DNA of 24,538 bases, taken from Apostichopus leukothele (Eukaryota; Echinodermata; Holothuroidea; Aspidochirotida; Stichopodidae). The stretch is taken from the NCBI GenBank assembly GCA_010014835.2, contig JAAAKB020010971.1, forward strand, positions 1 to 24,538, given 5' to 3'. The number at the start of each line of letters is the position of its first letter. Position 1 is the stretch's first letter. Positions 12,501 to 20,119 of this stretch are shown here, piece after piece. The notes under the pieces are model-generated. The model had not been told where the DNA came from and made no database searches. It saw nothing but the letters and a program-made list of their open reading frames with translations. A program made the translations under genes and the position numbers.

Positions 12501-14905
12501 ACTGGCAGATGCCTTGAATTAGTACAAAAGCAACGTGTGTCTCTACTGGCAGAAAAATACCACTGGTGCTTTTTTGTCCACTGGCCAGTAAATAACCTGA
12601 ATTTCTAAGGGTGTAATGGGATGTGTTTGAAACTGGCTATAGTTTTAAACTATGCATGGGTCGCACGAAGATGCTACATTTCATTGGTATATTTATTTTG
12701 TTACTGGTTTATTTATATATTATCGCCTCATATTTCTCAGATTTCTGATAATTATTAGGAACTTTGAAATTTGAAATTTGTAATGAACTAAAAGCAATGT
12801 TGCTTGCCTCACCGCAATTATTGAGTCTCAGATTCTGCTTTCGATACTTTTGAATTTTGTTTTCTTTCTCTCTGCAGAACAATCCATATCACTCCAAGTA
12901 CACAACGCAGGAAGAAAACGTCGGACATCGACTTGCTCACCGACCAAACTCAGAGGTCTTCGACACCCAGCATCTCGTACCGAGACATCCGGAGTGCAGA
13001 GAAATCTCTCACAGATGTCCAGTCAGTCAAAGTGACAAGGATGTCTCTTCAACCATGTACACGCCTCCTTCATATCTGATGAAGGAAGCATCCGCAAGAG
13101 GCGACAAAATCACAGACCTTCAATTTGTCATGGACGACAAGTCTGTACCAGAACAGAAATCGAGAGGGTATTCATTAACCGAAGCAAAGCCTTCGAGAGA
13201 CAAAAGCTATAATCGAGAAGAAGAGCCCAACGATACATTAGATGTGAGAAGATGCAATAATTTAGAGGAAATTGAAACTGGTAATTCAAGTAAAGTTTTC
13301 GCTCCGAGAGCGAGGTCTCAGTCCTGTCTCTCTGTCAAGTGCGCTCCTCGTCTGACGATGTGTTTGTCGAGCAGCGCCCTGGACGATGATGCCATGCTAC
13401 TGGGAGAAGACTATTCCCCTAAATGTGCGATAAATCCTAGGAAAAGAGAAACTTCGGTGGCAGATGGAAATGCCCACAATCCCAAACAGAGAGAGACGGT
13501 CAAGGGTGATGAAATGGATGGGGAGAAATGGACTAGTAATAAGATTCAATATTTGAAAGAGTCTGAAAGTCAGAAAAGTCTGTCCAGTGTATTGTCCAAT
13601 GTGACAGTGGACAGTACAAGATCATATTTCAGTATCGAGGCAGGTGAAGAGACGATTGTGGCTTCCCTCACAAATACAAATGACAAAAGTCAGACTCCGG
13701 CGGTCGCGGAAATATCTTCTGAAGAATGTGAAGAGAGTAGCAGCATGGAAGTAGATGAGAATGTTGAAACACAGAGTGAGCCCATCCTCTCTTATAATTA
13801 CAATTACAAAACATCATCAAGAAGTTTAGAGACTTTCCAAACCATACCAAGTGAAAATAAAACTGCGGAATGGATTCTCAAGAAAACAATCTCTGTGGAC
13901 AGCGGAAGAGGGGAGTCGATCGAAGATTTAGAGCCGCAATCTAAGCAGGAGATCAACGCTGATAAAGATGTCACTGAAGGCAAGGAACCTCTCGCAGTTT
14001 TAGGTCAAGGGTCAAACATTCCAAAAGTGAACCCATCAAAGCTGCGACCCTTAAAGGTGGATCACGACGATTCTTCCATGAAGCAATTTCACATCATGCA
14101 AAGGAGACTGCACTTGGATCCCAGCAAGAAGGATTGTAAATCGGTCCGGCAGAAGATTAAGATGTTTAACTCACTCTCCGAGGACGACTTAAGTGATTCG
14201 GACAGAGATGGAGATGGTTCAGTGAGACTCACGAAGCATCACTCTGGCTCCGATCTGCCTGTCAGCATCTTCAAAGGAGGAGATGCTAATGGCAGTTTCT
14301 TCCAAAGCCCTGGTAAGCCTTTGATCGATTCAGTGACAGTATCACTCTCACCGCTTGTCAAGTCCATGAGCTATGACTCTGGTCTGAAAGAACTCGCCAA
14401 GGACACCATAGAGGAAGCCAGAATGCCCATGTTGCGGTCAAATGTACGGAGGGAACTCAGCAGTAACTCCAGTGAAGGGGATTCATTCGAAGCTGCCATG
14501 GACTCCGCAAAGAAGGCCTTGTCAAATTTCAAGCGATTCGCTGCGGAGAGTTCGACTCCAAGTGCTTCCCGGAAGCCTCTGGGCGATAAGAACAGCTGGG
14601 AAGTAAATCAGGCTAAGCCTTCGTCGAAAGCTTTGCCTCCAAACCAGGTGGATTCACTGCTTGAAAACTCTCCAGCGATCTCGTCAAAGAGCCCAACTTA
14701 CAGGAAACACATCAAGAGACTCCACATTGAAGAATCCCCAAACTGGCAGAGACGGTCGCCAAGAGAAAAGTTCAGACGTGAGGATTATATGCATCTGCTG
14801 AAGTCACCCAGAGGTCACCATGGGTCACCCAAAAACCCTCTATTGGAGAACGATAAGAAAGGAAGGAGAAGATCAAGGCATGTGCGACAGGAGTGGCAAG
14901 TGTGA
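490..14905 (+). CDS. ARHGAP11A: ARHGAP11A-like Rho GTPase-activating protein (5'-partial, 12 visible coding exons)
   Basis: The exon model is join(490..578, 1497..1593, 2081..2666, 3338..3442, 3754..3832, 4380..4460, 6135..6262, 6983..7175, 7886..7947, 8632..8656, 11220..11289, 12878..14905). All joins use GT-AG sites and keep frame, giving 1180 residues plus a stop. Residues about 7-205 are a RhoGAP domain: FGV at 9-11, arginine finger R50 in GLFRKSG, LKRFFRDLPEPI at 84-95, and KNLALVLTP at 157-165. A basic KRKKRR cluster follows at 247-252, then a long low-complexity Ser/Lys-rich tail. Family knowledge: ARHGAP11A accelerates GTP hydrolysis on RhoA and limits cortical contractility in mitosis. 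The assignment rests on the RhoGAP domain plus short tail blocks that match the human protein as I remember it: AGVTPRR, RPLKVDHDDSSMK, FNSLSEDD, SPLVKSMSYD, PLGDKN and GSPKNP. Human is 1023 residues, so this one is longer. The start codon is not in the window. The two small exons near 7.9 and 8.6 kb are the least certain. Confidence 0.92.
579..1496 (+). other. Intron between exons A and B
   Basis: The intron is 918 nt, running from gtaagg to ttaaag. Apart from the SINE at about 812-1000 it is AT-rich and shows no further exon. Open frames here on both strands overlap the SINE head or are short and unlike protein. Confidence 0.75.
812..1000 (+). mobile_element. tRNA-derived SINE with a hairpin in its body
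   Basis: A tRNA-like head runs from about 812 to 905. It has an A-box-like segment at 821-838 (TGGTTGAGTG, then AAAGG) and a near-perfect B box, GGTTCGATACC, at 883-893; the canonical form is GGTTCGANTCC. The head's ends (TGGCC and GGGTCA) can partly pair like an acceptor stem. The body holds a perfect 10-bp inverted repeat with a TTTT loop (933-942 and 947-956). After it the motifs CCGTAGAT and GATAAAGTG each recur. The 3' end is not sharply visible, since there is no clear A-tail or target-site duplication. It sits in the intron between exons A and B, in the same orientation as the gene. The family is not identified. Confidence 0.62.
1497..1593 (+). CDS. ARHGAP11A: ARHGAP11A-like exon B with the arginine finger
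   Basis: The exon is 97 nt, phase 2 in and phase 0 out. It encodes FVKECVEFLSQHLDEEGLFR and then KSGSHSRQKDLQ. The GLFRKSG motif contains the catalytic arginine finger, codon AGA at 1555-1557, which in RhoGAPs inserts into the GTPase active site. Since the finger is intact, the GAP is expected to be active. Confidence 0.93.
1594..2080 (+). other. Intron between exons B and C
   Basis: The intron is 487 nt, from gtaaga to a T-rich tract and ttacag. It is AT-rich and I see nothing else in it. Confidence 0.75.
2081..2666 (+). CDS. ARHGAP11A: ARHGAP11A-like exon C, core of RhoGAP domain
   Basis: The exon is 586 nt, phase 0 in and phase 1 out. It carries most of the RhoGAP fold: the ADVAGVLKRFFRDLPEPI helix-loop, the SNRMDAKNLALVLTPTIF block with the conserved Asn and Pro, and KLQTLVIETLINNAKDIG, which ends the domain. 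An acidic stretch (SEDELEKSSDDNLE) and a basic KRKKRR cluster follow. It is GC-richer than the flanking introns, as expected of a coding exon. Confidence 0.95.
2667..3337 (+). other. Intron between exons C and D
   Basis: The intron is 671 nt, bounded by gtaaat and ccccttag. It is AT-rich with short TTTA repeats near 2898. No gene is visible. Confidence 0.75.
3338..3442 (+). CDS. ARHGAP11A: ARHGAP11A-like exon D
   Basis: The exon is 105 nt, phase 1 to phase 1. It encodes IVNGLGQVGQKVGELLKSSG and then SLDNLDKTPENFEN. This is linker just after the RhoGAP domain, with no recognised domain of its own. The donor is gtaagt. Confidence 0.85.
3443..3753 (+). other. Intron between exons D and E
   Basis: The intron is 311 nt, from gtaagt to tcttaag. 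I see nothing else in it. Confidence 0.7.
3754..3832 (+). CDS. ARHGAP11A: ARHGAP11A-like exon E
   Basis: The exon is 79 nt, phase 1 in and phase 2 out. It encodes ETPRTLRSSKRKASDDIG followed by SFFSATKR. The TPxxLRSSKRK stretch resembles the basic linker TPNAKRTLP...KKRK that I recall in human ARHGAP11A. It could act as a nuclear localisation signal; that is an inference. Confidence 0.85.
3833..4379 (+). other. Intron between exons E and F
   Basis: The intron is 547 nt, from gtaagg to ttactttag. The open frame that runs into exon F from about 4051 is intron read-through: its upstream half is hydrophobic and unlike the rest of the protein. Confidence 0.7.
4380..4460 (+). CDS. ARHGAP11A: ARHGAP11A-like exon F, Ser/Arg-rich
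   Basis: The exon is 81 nt, phase 2 to phase 2. It encodes STPSPARGSVFRRSMRTRRK followed by SSPIQRR. It is strongly basic and contains SPAR, a minimal proline-directed CDK-type site. The acceptor ttactttag is good. The donor gttagc is weak, so inclusion may vary. Skipping it would keep the frame. Confidence 0.78.
5196..5222 (+). CDS. ARHGAP11A: Candidate 27-nt microexon of the ARHGAP11A-like gene
   Basis: The 27 nt lie between ttcttgcag and gtatac. Read in the phase left by exon F, it is open and encodes SVNKLPSSL, and it returns the same phase to exon G. It was left out of the main model because such short matches arise by chance. The LPSSL residues loosely recall ELLPSNLF in the human linker, which is weak support. 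Confidence 0.28.
5360..5382 (+). other. G-quadruplex-capable tract
   Basis: Four G-runs of 4, 3, 5 and 3 are separated by loops of 4, 1 and 3 nt, directly after a short TG repeat. It is on the sense strand of an intron, so it could fold in the pre-mRNA. Confidence 0.6.
6135..6262 (+). CDS. ARHGAP11A: ARHGAP11A-like exon G
   Basis: The exon is 128 nt, phase 2 in and phase 1 out. It encodes KAILRQMTVDPHYGKRGVNI, then HKGTPSSPMTPLQSMKPALG and EIG. The region is disordered with several proline-directed sites (TPSSP, MTP). The acceptor tctcttgcag and the donor gtaaga are strong. No domain is recognised. Confidence 0.82.
6263..6982 (+). other. Intron between exons G and H
   Basis: The intron is 720 nt, from gtaaga to tcttcaacag. 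If retained, the exon G frame would run on to a stop at 6382-6384. The added residues are Asn/Lys-rich and look noncoding. Confidence 0.7.
6983..7175 (+). CDS. ARHGAP11A: ARHGAP11A-like exon H
   Basis: The exon is 193 nt, phase 1 in and phase 2 out. It encodes a Ser/Pro-rich stretch with FNTPSIKFADDSFSGF and then LPAGVTPRRNKLKKLNPL. The block AGVTPRRNK lines up with AGVPRRSKR in human ARHGAP11A as I remember it, which is good support for orthology outside the GAP domain. TPRR is a minimal CDK-type site. Its 3' end is repeated, in decayed form, in the following intron. Confidence 0.88.
7161..7480 (+). repeat. Degenerate tandem repeat that includes an exon 3' end and its donor site
   Basis: Units start near 7161, 7245, 7364 and 7437, with a short partial copy at 7332. 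Full units are about 73-87 bp. Shared parts are a left end like GGAAGGTTTAA, a middle with GTACAG and TCAATGGTT, and a right end like TTTCTATCCTTATAG. The first unit overlaps the last 15 nt of exon H. In both the first and last units an AGGTAC string stands where exon H uses its donor. Confidence 0.6.
7481..7885 (+). other. Remainder of the intron between exons H and I
   Basis: About 400 nt of AT-rich sequence follow the minisatellite, ending in the acceptor gttgctctccag. No gene is visible. Confidence 0.65.
7886..7947 (+). CDS. ARHGAP11A: ARHGAP11A-like exon I (small)
   Basis: The exon is 62 nt, phase 2 in and phase 1 out. It encodes LSNGKIMKRIGYCIKEPVQT. The acceptor ttgctctccag is good, and the donor gtacta is moderate. 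Alone it would break the frame into the 11220 exon, but with the 25-nt exon at 8632 the pair adds 87 nt and restores it. Both could be skipped together without a frameshift. Confidence 0.6.
7948..8631 (+). other. Intron between exons I and J
   Basis: The intron is 684 nt. It ends in a long, very strong polypyrimidine tract before the AG at 8630-8631, which is the best argument that a real exon begins at 8632. Confidence 0.6.
8632..8656 (+). CDS. ARHGAP11A: ARHGAP11A-like exon J (microexon)
   Basis: The exon is 25 nt, encoding VLRRQCKYR across its joins. The acceptor is very strong. The donor used here, AG|gtgata, is the only one that links exon I to the 11220 exon in frame. A better-looking donor (gtaagt at 8647) would give a 15-nt exon, but the downstream phase would then fail. 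Moderate to low certainty. Confidence 0.45.
8932..9166 (+). CDS. Candidate alternative terminal exon of the ARHGAP11A-like gene
   Basis: An acceptor-like T-rich tract ends in atatctag at 8931. Read in phase 2 (the phase left by exons H or J), the sequence is open for about 77 codons and stops at TGA 9164-9166. An AATAAA lies at 9192-9197, followed by a TGTGTA-containing stretch. If used, the product would keep the RhoGAP domain and lose the long tail. The encoded residues match nothing I recognise. Confidence 0.22.
9379..9436. repeat. Short AT-rich minisatellite
   Basis: ACTAATTAACA occurs three times and a diverged ACTTAACA once, each followed within 0-3 bases by GGTA or TGTA. The units are about 14-18 bp. 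Confidence 0.6.
10244..10264 (+). other. Strong G-quadruplex-capable tract
   Basis: G-runs of 4, 5, 3 and 5 are separated by loops of 1, 1 and 2 nt, inside a longer purine-rich segment (10221-10280). It lies on the sense strand of an intron. The nearby open frame (10178-10369) is a by-product of this low-complexity DNA. Confidence 0.7.
11220..11289 (+). CDS. ARHGAP11A: ARHGAP11A-like exon K
   Basis: The exon is 70 nt, phase 2 in and phase 0 out. It encodes LSLGAIGGSSRNETPLKLPQ followed by QRQ. The acceptor tttcctttgcag is strong. The donor gtatta is moderate. Its out-phase fits the long last exon, and it also accepts a direct join from exon H. Confidence 0.8.
11290..12877 (+). other. Intron before the last exon
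   Basis: The intron is 1588 nt, AT-rich, ending in tttctttctctctgcag. It holds a two-copy 18-bp tandem repeat at 12197-12231. No gene is supported. Confidence 0.7.
12197..12231. repeat. Two-copy 18-bp tandem repeat
   Basis: GGTTTTCTGGGATATGGT is repeated head to tail with almost no divergence, which suggests a recent duplication within the intron. Confidence 0.75.
12878..14905 (+). CDS. ARHGAP11A: ARHGAP11A-like last coding exon, long disordered C-terminal tail
   Basis: The exon is 2028 nt, phase 0 in, with the stop TGA at 14903-14905. It encodes residues 506-1180. It is Ser/Lys/Glu-rich and lacks a folded domain. Islands that match the human tail as I recall it are LRPLKVDHDDSSMK (894 on), IKMFNSLSEDD (near 932-942), SPLVKSMSYD (996-1005), RKPLGDKNS (1070-1078) and GSPKNP (1154-1159). 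The end is basic (KKGRRRSRHVRQEWQV). SPGK in the tail is a minimal CDK-type site, and there are many other S-P pairs. The open frame begins upstream at 12857, but the splice acceptor sets the true exon start at 12878. Confidence 0.93.
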   Translation, partial: NNPYHSKYTTQEENVGHRLAHRPNSEVFDTQHLVPRHPECREISHRCPVSQSDKDVSSTMYTPPSYLMKEASARGDKITDLQFVMDDKSVPEQKSRGYSLTEAKPSRDKSYNREEEPNDTLDVRRCNNLEEIETGNSSKVFAPRARSQSCLSVKCAPRLTMCLSSSALDDDAMLLGEDYSPKCAINPRKRETSVADGNAHNPKQRETVKGDEMDGEKWTSNKIQYLKESESQKSLSSVLSNVTVDSTRSYFSIEAGEETIVASLTNTNDKSQTPAVAEISSEECEESSSMEVDENVETQSEPILSYNYNYKTSSRSLETFQTIPSENKTAEWILKKTISVDSGRGESIEDLEPQSKQEINADKDVTEGKEPLAVLGQGSNIPKVNPSKLRPLKVDHDDSSMKQFHIMQRRLHLDPSKKDCKSVRQKIKMFNSLSEDDLSDSDRDGDGSVRLTKHHSGSDLPVSIFKGGDANGSFFQSPGKPLIDSVTVSLSPLVKSMSYDSGLKELAKDTIEEARMPMLRSNVRRELSSNSSEGDSFEAAMDSAKKALSNFKRFAAESSTPSASRKPLGDKNSWEVNQAKPSSKALPPNQVDSLLENSPAISSKSPTYRKHIKRLHIEESPNWQRRSPREKFRREDYMHLLKSPRGHHGSPKNPLLENDKKGRRRSRHVRQEWQV
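14570..14596 (+). other. Coding site for a destruction-box-like motif
   Basis: The residues RKPLGDKNS fit the RxxLxxxxN D-box class with the Asn one place early, much like securin RKALGTVN and cyclin B RTALGDIGN as known from the literature. The human protein has VPLDDLTN at the matching place as I remember it. D-boxes direct APC/C-dependent degradation after mitosis. Confidence 0.45.
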
Positions 14906-15778
14906 ACGCAACAAAACGATTGATGCGGCATTTATTTTGGTTTGTATTAATCAGGAAGGTCTTTTGCCCTGTACTAATACATCTGAAGGCAACGATGACA
15001 TATATGACGTTCGTTCCATGTCTGTGAGAGATTAGAATTTATTTACGGATGTTATGGGGTGAATCGAAGTAAAATTTCTCCTACTTGTTCAAAAATATCA
15101 TGCCAAAAGGAGGTTTGAACTTGTAGTTTGCTAAAGTGAACCAACTTTTTTTTTTGTTGCATTAGCAATTGATGACATAGCAAAGCACAGCAAGGGCAGG
15201 ATTTTGTCAATTTGGCAGTTAGCAGGGCAGGGAGCTAAATAACAACTTGGTATTTTTATATCTTTCTCTTAATCTTTTCTAAGGTTTTCCTCTCTCATAA
15301 GAGTAATGTGCAACACTGAAAATGAACATGAATATTCATAGATTATTTAAGATAAGTAACTGATGACATTAATTACCATAATGAAGTCTTCCTAATTATT
15401 TCCCAGCTTCTGGTGTTACAGGTTTGTGGTGTTATGTGTCATTATTTTACGATAAGAAAAAGTGCAATTTGTGATAGCAAAACCTGAGTTGCCATGGAAA
15501 TGCGTATGATGTTTATAGACAGAGAGGACCAAGATGCATGTTTATGATACCAATTATTTAAGAACTTGTTGGAATTGGGTTTTTGGTAACTTTTCAATAT
15601 TAGTCCAAGTACTAAGATCACTTAAACATAGTTTGCATCATAAAGTTTCATTCATTTGGCAAAAGAGCTCTGAAATTGTGTCTTCGTTTGGTCAATTGTT
15701 ACCCTTACATTGAGTAACACTTCATAGCTGTAAATTGCCACATTTGTTCATGAGTAAACACATGTTTTATTGCTCAAA

Positions 15779-15784
15779 ATTAAA
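15779..15784 (+). terminator. Candidate poly(A) signal of the ARHGAP11A-like gene
   Basis: ATTAAA lies 874 nt after the stop codon. A GT-rich stretch (ggtttgtgagtgtt) lies about 40 nt beyond it, as expected of a cleavage region. No AATAAA occurs earlier after the stop. A longer 3'UTR is possible. Confidence 0.32.
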
Positions 15785-16287
15785 CACTTAGAGTGTAAAT
15801 TTCGCATAGCAATGCTGAGGTTTGTGAGTGTTATCAAGTATAGTATAATGAAATTATTAAGGTTTTGTGTGTAAAAGCTGCTGCGTAGCTATAAAGACGT
15901 TCTTGGATAGTATTTTTCTATTTGATTCCAGCTGAATTAATCCCTGATTATGAATTTTGAAAAACAATTGCTTATTTAATCTACCAGCAAGAGGGAAAGT
16001 CAGTATTTACTTGAGCAGAAAAATAATGGACTAAAAGCAATATCTATTATGGCATTAGTTAAACAAGAAATTGTAGCAACAAGGACAAAAGTCCTATGTT
16101 AGTAAACTGATGCTGACATTGATTGCATTGATGTACTGCACACTTTGTGAGGTTATCTTCAGCATACTTTGTGAAATATGTTTGTATTGAAGAAGTGAGT
16201 TGGTTGTCTCATGTTTGTTGCTGTCATATCGTGCTAAATGTCAATTTTACTACAGATTTCTGGCCTAGGAGATGCAGTTAAATTGCT

Positions 16288-16306
16288 GGGAGGGTGAGGG
16301 GGTGGG
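16288..16306 (+). other. G-quadruplex-capable tract
   Basis: G-runs of 3, 3, 5 and 3 are separated by loops of 1, 3 and 1 nt. It lies in a G-rich strip (16285-16375) downstream of the ARHGAP11A-like gene. Confidence 0.65.
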
Positions 16307-16595
16307 TTTGGTAGCAGGGACATGCTGTAAGGGAGAGGGTGGAAGGGAGAGCATGGGTGGGACATGGGAGATTGGTATGTTAGTTGGATATTATGCCATC
16401 CTGACTTTATATATCTGAACAAGAAATTGTACAAGGACATTTGCCTGCTCCCTCCTCAGCTCCTTTTAAACAAATTCCTTGCTAATCACCACTCGAAAAT
16501 AAGCCTCCTTTTTATCTGTCAGTGAGAGACAAAGTCAGTCTTACTGTTAGCAGAAACAAAGAAGAGGAAACAACCAGATGAAAGGGTGAAAGGAA

Positions 16596-16712
16596 GGAGG
16601 GGTCCGATGGAAAGGAAGAATGTGGAGTAAAGGTAGAGGGGAGGGGTATGATGGGAAGGAAAAAAGGGAGTTGAGGTAAAGGGGAGGGGTCAGATGGAAA
16701 GGAAGAATGGGG
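16596..16712. repeat. Purine-rich minisatellite, 43-44 bp period
   Basis: Units start at 16596, 16640 and 16683, each opening with GGAGGGGT and continuing with GATGG, AAGGAA and a weaker AGG-rich end. The third unit is partial. The + strand is almost all purine, so triplex (H-DNA) formation is conceivable. The minus-strand open frame across it is a low-complexity artefact. Confidence 0.75.
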
Positions 16713-18869
16713 ACACATGAAGCCCCAGTGCTTAGTTCCTATCCTGTTGTTTAATTGAATATTACACATTTGGATGCTTTGTCACACTCATACATTTGCT
16801 GCCAAACACAACACCCAATGATATGCCAATTTAATTGCTTGAATCCAAACGCTGCAAAACGGTACAACAGGAAACAACTAATTATATTTAGACTGATTTG
16901 GGATAGCTGGGATATTAATTTTTTCAGCTGTTGCAAGTTTGTTTTTCTAAGATAATTGCAGTCCTATACTAATGTAGATTTGCAACAAAATATTCTCTGT
17001 CTGTGGTACACATGGTATGTCACATTCTTCTATAACAACTCAAAGGAATACTAAAGCAAGATTATATGACATTTTCACGAGTACCTCTATGAGGGCGTGG
17101 ACAGATGTTGCCAGATGAATAATGTATAAGATAAAGGGGTTATAATGTTCTCTCTTTTGTTTTTAAGCTTTGGTGCTTGTGTCTCAAACCCTTTTTCCTT
17201 AATTGGATCCTTGACTGTTTTGTCTTTCCATAACTTGTATCATATTCTTTATTCATGACTTACATCCCTGCATTTATTGAAAATTATATGACTATATCTG
17301 TAAATTTATTTCAAGATTTCTTTTTCACCAAATTTATCATTGATTAATAAGGACATCCTCTTAATATCATTAAACCATGCTTACAAATTCTATTGAGAAA
17401 GAAAAAAAAAAAGTGTGTCAATGTTCAAAAGAATCATCTAAAGGGAAATGTATTTGAGACAAGTGCAAAAGGAACATAATGTGAGCATCCTTGTGGAAAC
17501 TGTTCAATTCCAAAATGTCATTTTTTAAGTTTGCATATGTTGATCGTTAGGTACTAAAATTCAGCTTTTCAAATAGTTTCACATTGAACAAAACTTGCTT
17601 TCACTGCAAAAATGGATGTATCATAATACGAGAACATCTTATTCACTTGTAGTTTGTAGGTGCAGTTGGAACTCAACCAATTGTATTGTCTAACTATGAG
17701 GAGTTTCCATTTTTTGTGCAAAAACAATATCAATTATCAGCATGAAGCCAAAGACCGGTTTCAAGAATTGATTGCAGAATTTAAACAGGATACCAAGTTT
17801 GCTGTTTCTTCCTTCAATGAATTATTTACCTCGGGATTATTTCTTAGCGAAAGTGAAATTTTGAATTGCCCTTCCATTCTGTTCTTTAAATATATTATTC
17901 TATACAATCAGCTAAGACTGCCTTTGTGTTTTGCATAATTGTGATGTCACATGATGTATCGTGCCAATCTATGTATTAATCATTTCAAGAGACTATATTT
18001 GGGATAGAAAAAAAGAGAAAAGCTTTGTAATTAAATTAAAAGAAACAACAGACAGTAAAAAAAAGTCGAGAACTTTTTTTCACTTTGGTTTGTGGTCAAA
18101 TATAATTAATATACCATATATCACAGTGTCAATGAGTCATGATTTCTTTAAAAATATTTCATGGATGGAAACACATGAAACAATTAATAAACAAATGAAT
18201 AATTAATGTTCAAAGCCATCAGTTTGGAAGAAGAAAGGGGTATGCATGTGTGACATAGATACTAAGTACAGTAGATGCAAAGGAAACAACAGTAGATATG
18301 CGATGGATTTTGATGTCATTTACAGGGCAGTTCTTTCTGTAAGGTGGGGTACATTGAAACATTTTGACCACACTTAATGACTGCATTCCATTATTTATGA
18401 TGTCCTTGTATATACCTTCTACCAAAATGAAAAAAACAAACAATTGAATTGTGAAATTTCATCTTGCAGTTCAGTGCTCTATAGAAGAAAATAATGTTAT
18501 ATTAATTCCACCTGTCTCACCAAATTCCCAGTTTTGTTAGAAAAGCTACAAAACAGACAATATATATTTTCCCCATTGAGTGCCCCTCACCCCTCTCCCC
18601 AGAATATATTAAAAGCAACATAACATTAGAACCAGATGATTGTAGCAGTTAGGTGAAAGAAAGGAACAATTAAAGCTACTTCAACCCAAAAATTTGGGCA
18701 AACTTGGCTTAGTCACAAGAACCAAGGTACATTTTGTTCCCTAGTTTGTTTGAAAGACCCACTTATGTTTGGAATATTTAAACCTTACATTTCACAAACA
18801 TGTCATCTTACAAGTAATGTAATAATACTTTCCGGTAAAACCACAAACGAGGAAGTTTTCTAATTTGAA

Positions 18870-18881
18870 GGGGGGGGGGGG
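18870..18881 (+). repeat. Run of twelve G
   Basis: This is a homopolymer G12, which is likely to vary in length and to cause sequencing error. Confidence 0.8.
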
Positions 18882-19341
18882 TATGTTCACCAAAACAGCT
18901 GTGCAATCAGTGTAGCTGACTAGTGACCACCAAAATATTTCTTTTTCTACAATAATTCCAATAAGCAATTCAGAAAAAAAAAGTATGGGACAGTAATACA
19001 TTTGCAGTTGGAGGCTGCAAAAGGTTTAGGGAAAAGAATTAAAAATTTTGAAACTAAAAACACTTAACATACATCAAAATATCTTTCCACACAACTTAAT
19101 CTCATGAAATAATTCCTCTGCAGATAAAGTATGAGCTGTTTATCTAGCCTTTCTTTCTGTTAACCAGAAATGTTCAGTAGCAGCCTTAAGTAACTGATTG
19201 CATTTTTTCTTTGAGCTGAACAGAAAATAAAACTGTTGGTACTGAAAGGTCAACAGTAATAGTATCAAAAGTTGAACAAAATCAAATTATTCCCAAATGT
19301 TGATAAGAGTTAAATTAACTGTTGTCAGTGAGTTCAAACTC

Positions 19342-19347
19342 TTTATT
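19342..19347 (-). terminator. Candidate poly(A) signal of AP2S1
   Basis: AATAAA on the minus strand lies about 770 nt past the AP2S1 stop. A variant ATTAAA (minus strand, 19424-19429) lies slightly nearer. Either would give a 3'UTR of about 0.7-0.8 kb. No AATAAA is nearer to the stop. Confidence 0.33.
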
Positions 19348-20119
19348 TGTGGCAAAATGCTTTTTTTTTCATTTGCATTTACTCTCTAGCATATTTTGTG
19401 GCAATACTGATGACCTCAGAAGTTTTAATTAATATCAATTACTAGGACTGAGTCCCACACTTTGAATGCAGAGTCTTTGTGTTCATAACATAATAAAACT
19501 GTACACATAATAATTAGGTCTTATCAACTCAGTGTGAGAACTTAATTCTGCACATGGGATCTTTGTTTTAAGAATCGCATATTAACAAGTAGGTGCTCTA
19601 CTGTGATGTTAAACAGCGGGATGGCTTACTATCTAAAAAAAATTTGTTGAACATCCACGATTTGATACTGTCCACCAATACCATGAGGCAGCAGTGTACC
19701 ATTCATTGACCTGACTAGAATGTGAACGATTGAGTTTGTCCACAATAGTCAAGGCTTTGATATTTCATTGTTTAAAAGAAGTGAAAAACAATTTTTAAAT
19801 TATGATACCGTGAGCAGGTATCAGCATTTCAATCTCATAAAGAAGCTGGTAGCTCCTTCAATGGTCCAGTACATAGTAAAGTCTATTAAATTCAATAGAG
19901 AGGGAAAGACACCTCTTCAAAATTTCTTTGCAACGAACCTCGAGTCTACAAAAATGACGTCCGATGACATCTAACCAACATTTGGATAAAATGAGTGAAA
20001 CCTACAGCCACAATGGATCTGTTGGCAGGAATGGCTCTTTTTTTTTATAGGCTAAAAGGAATCTCTTGTTAGACTTCCCTGTAAAATAGTCATTTCTAAT
20101 CCAGATATCCACCTGGGAA

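Larger units (their letters stand above)
14906..20119. other. Convergent intergenic region with 3'UTRs of both genes
   Basis: This stretch of 5.2 kb lies between the stop of the ARHGAP11A-like gene and the stop of AP2S1, which point toward each other. It is AT-rich with only short open frames. It contains a G-quadruplex-capable tract at 16288, a purine-rich minisatellite at 16596-16712, a run of twelve G at 18870-18881 and several candidate poly(A) signals. No gene is supported. Confidence 0.7.

Noticed and set aside
16512-16769. Ser/Pro-rich minus-strand open frame
   Set aside because: It is the translation of the purine-rich minisatellite.
19768-19974. 68-codon + strand open frame
   Set aside because: It lies in the probable AP2S1 3' flank, has no homology that I recognise and no coding context.
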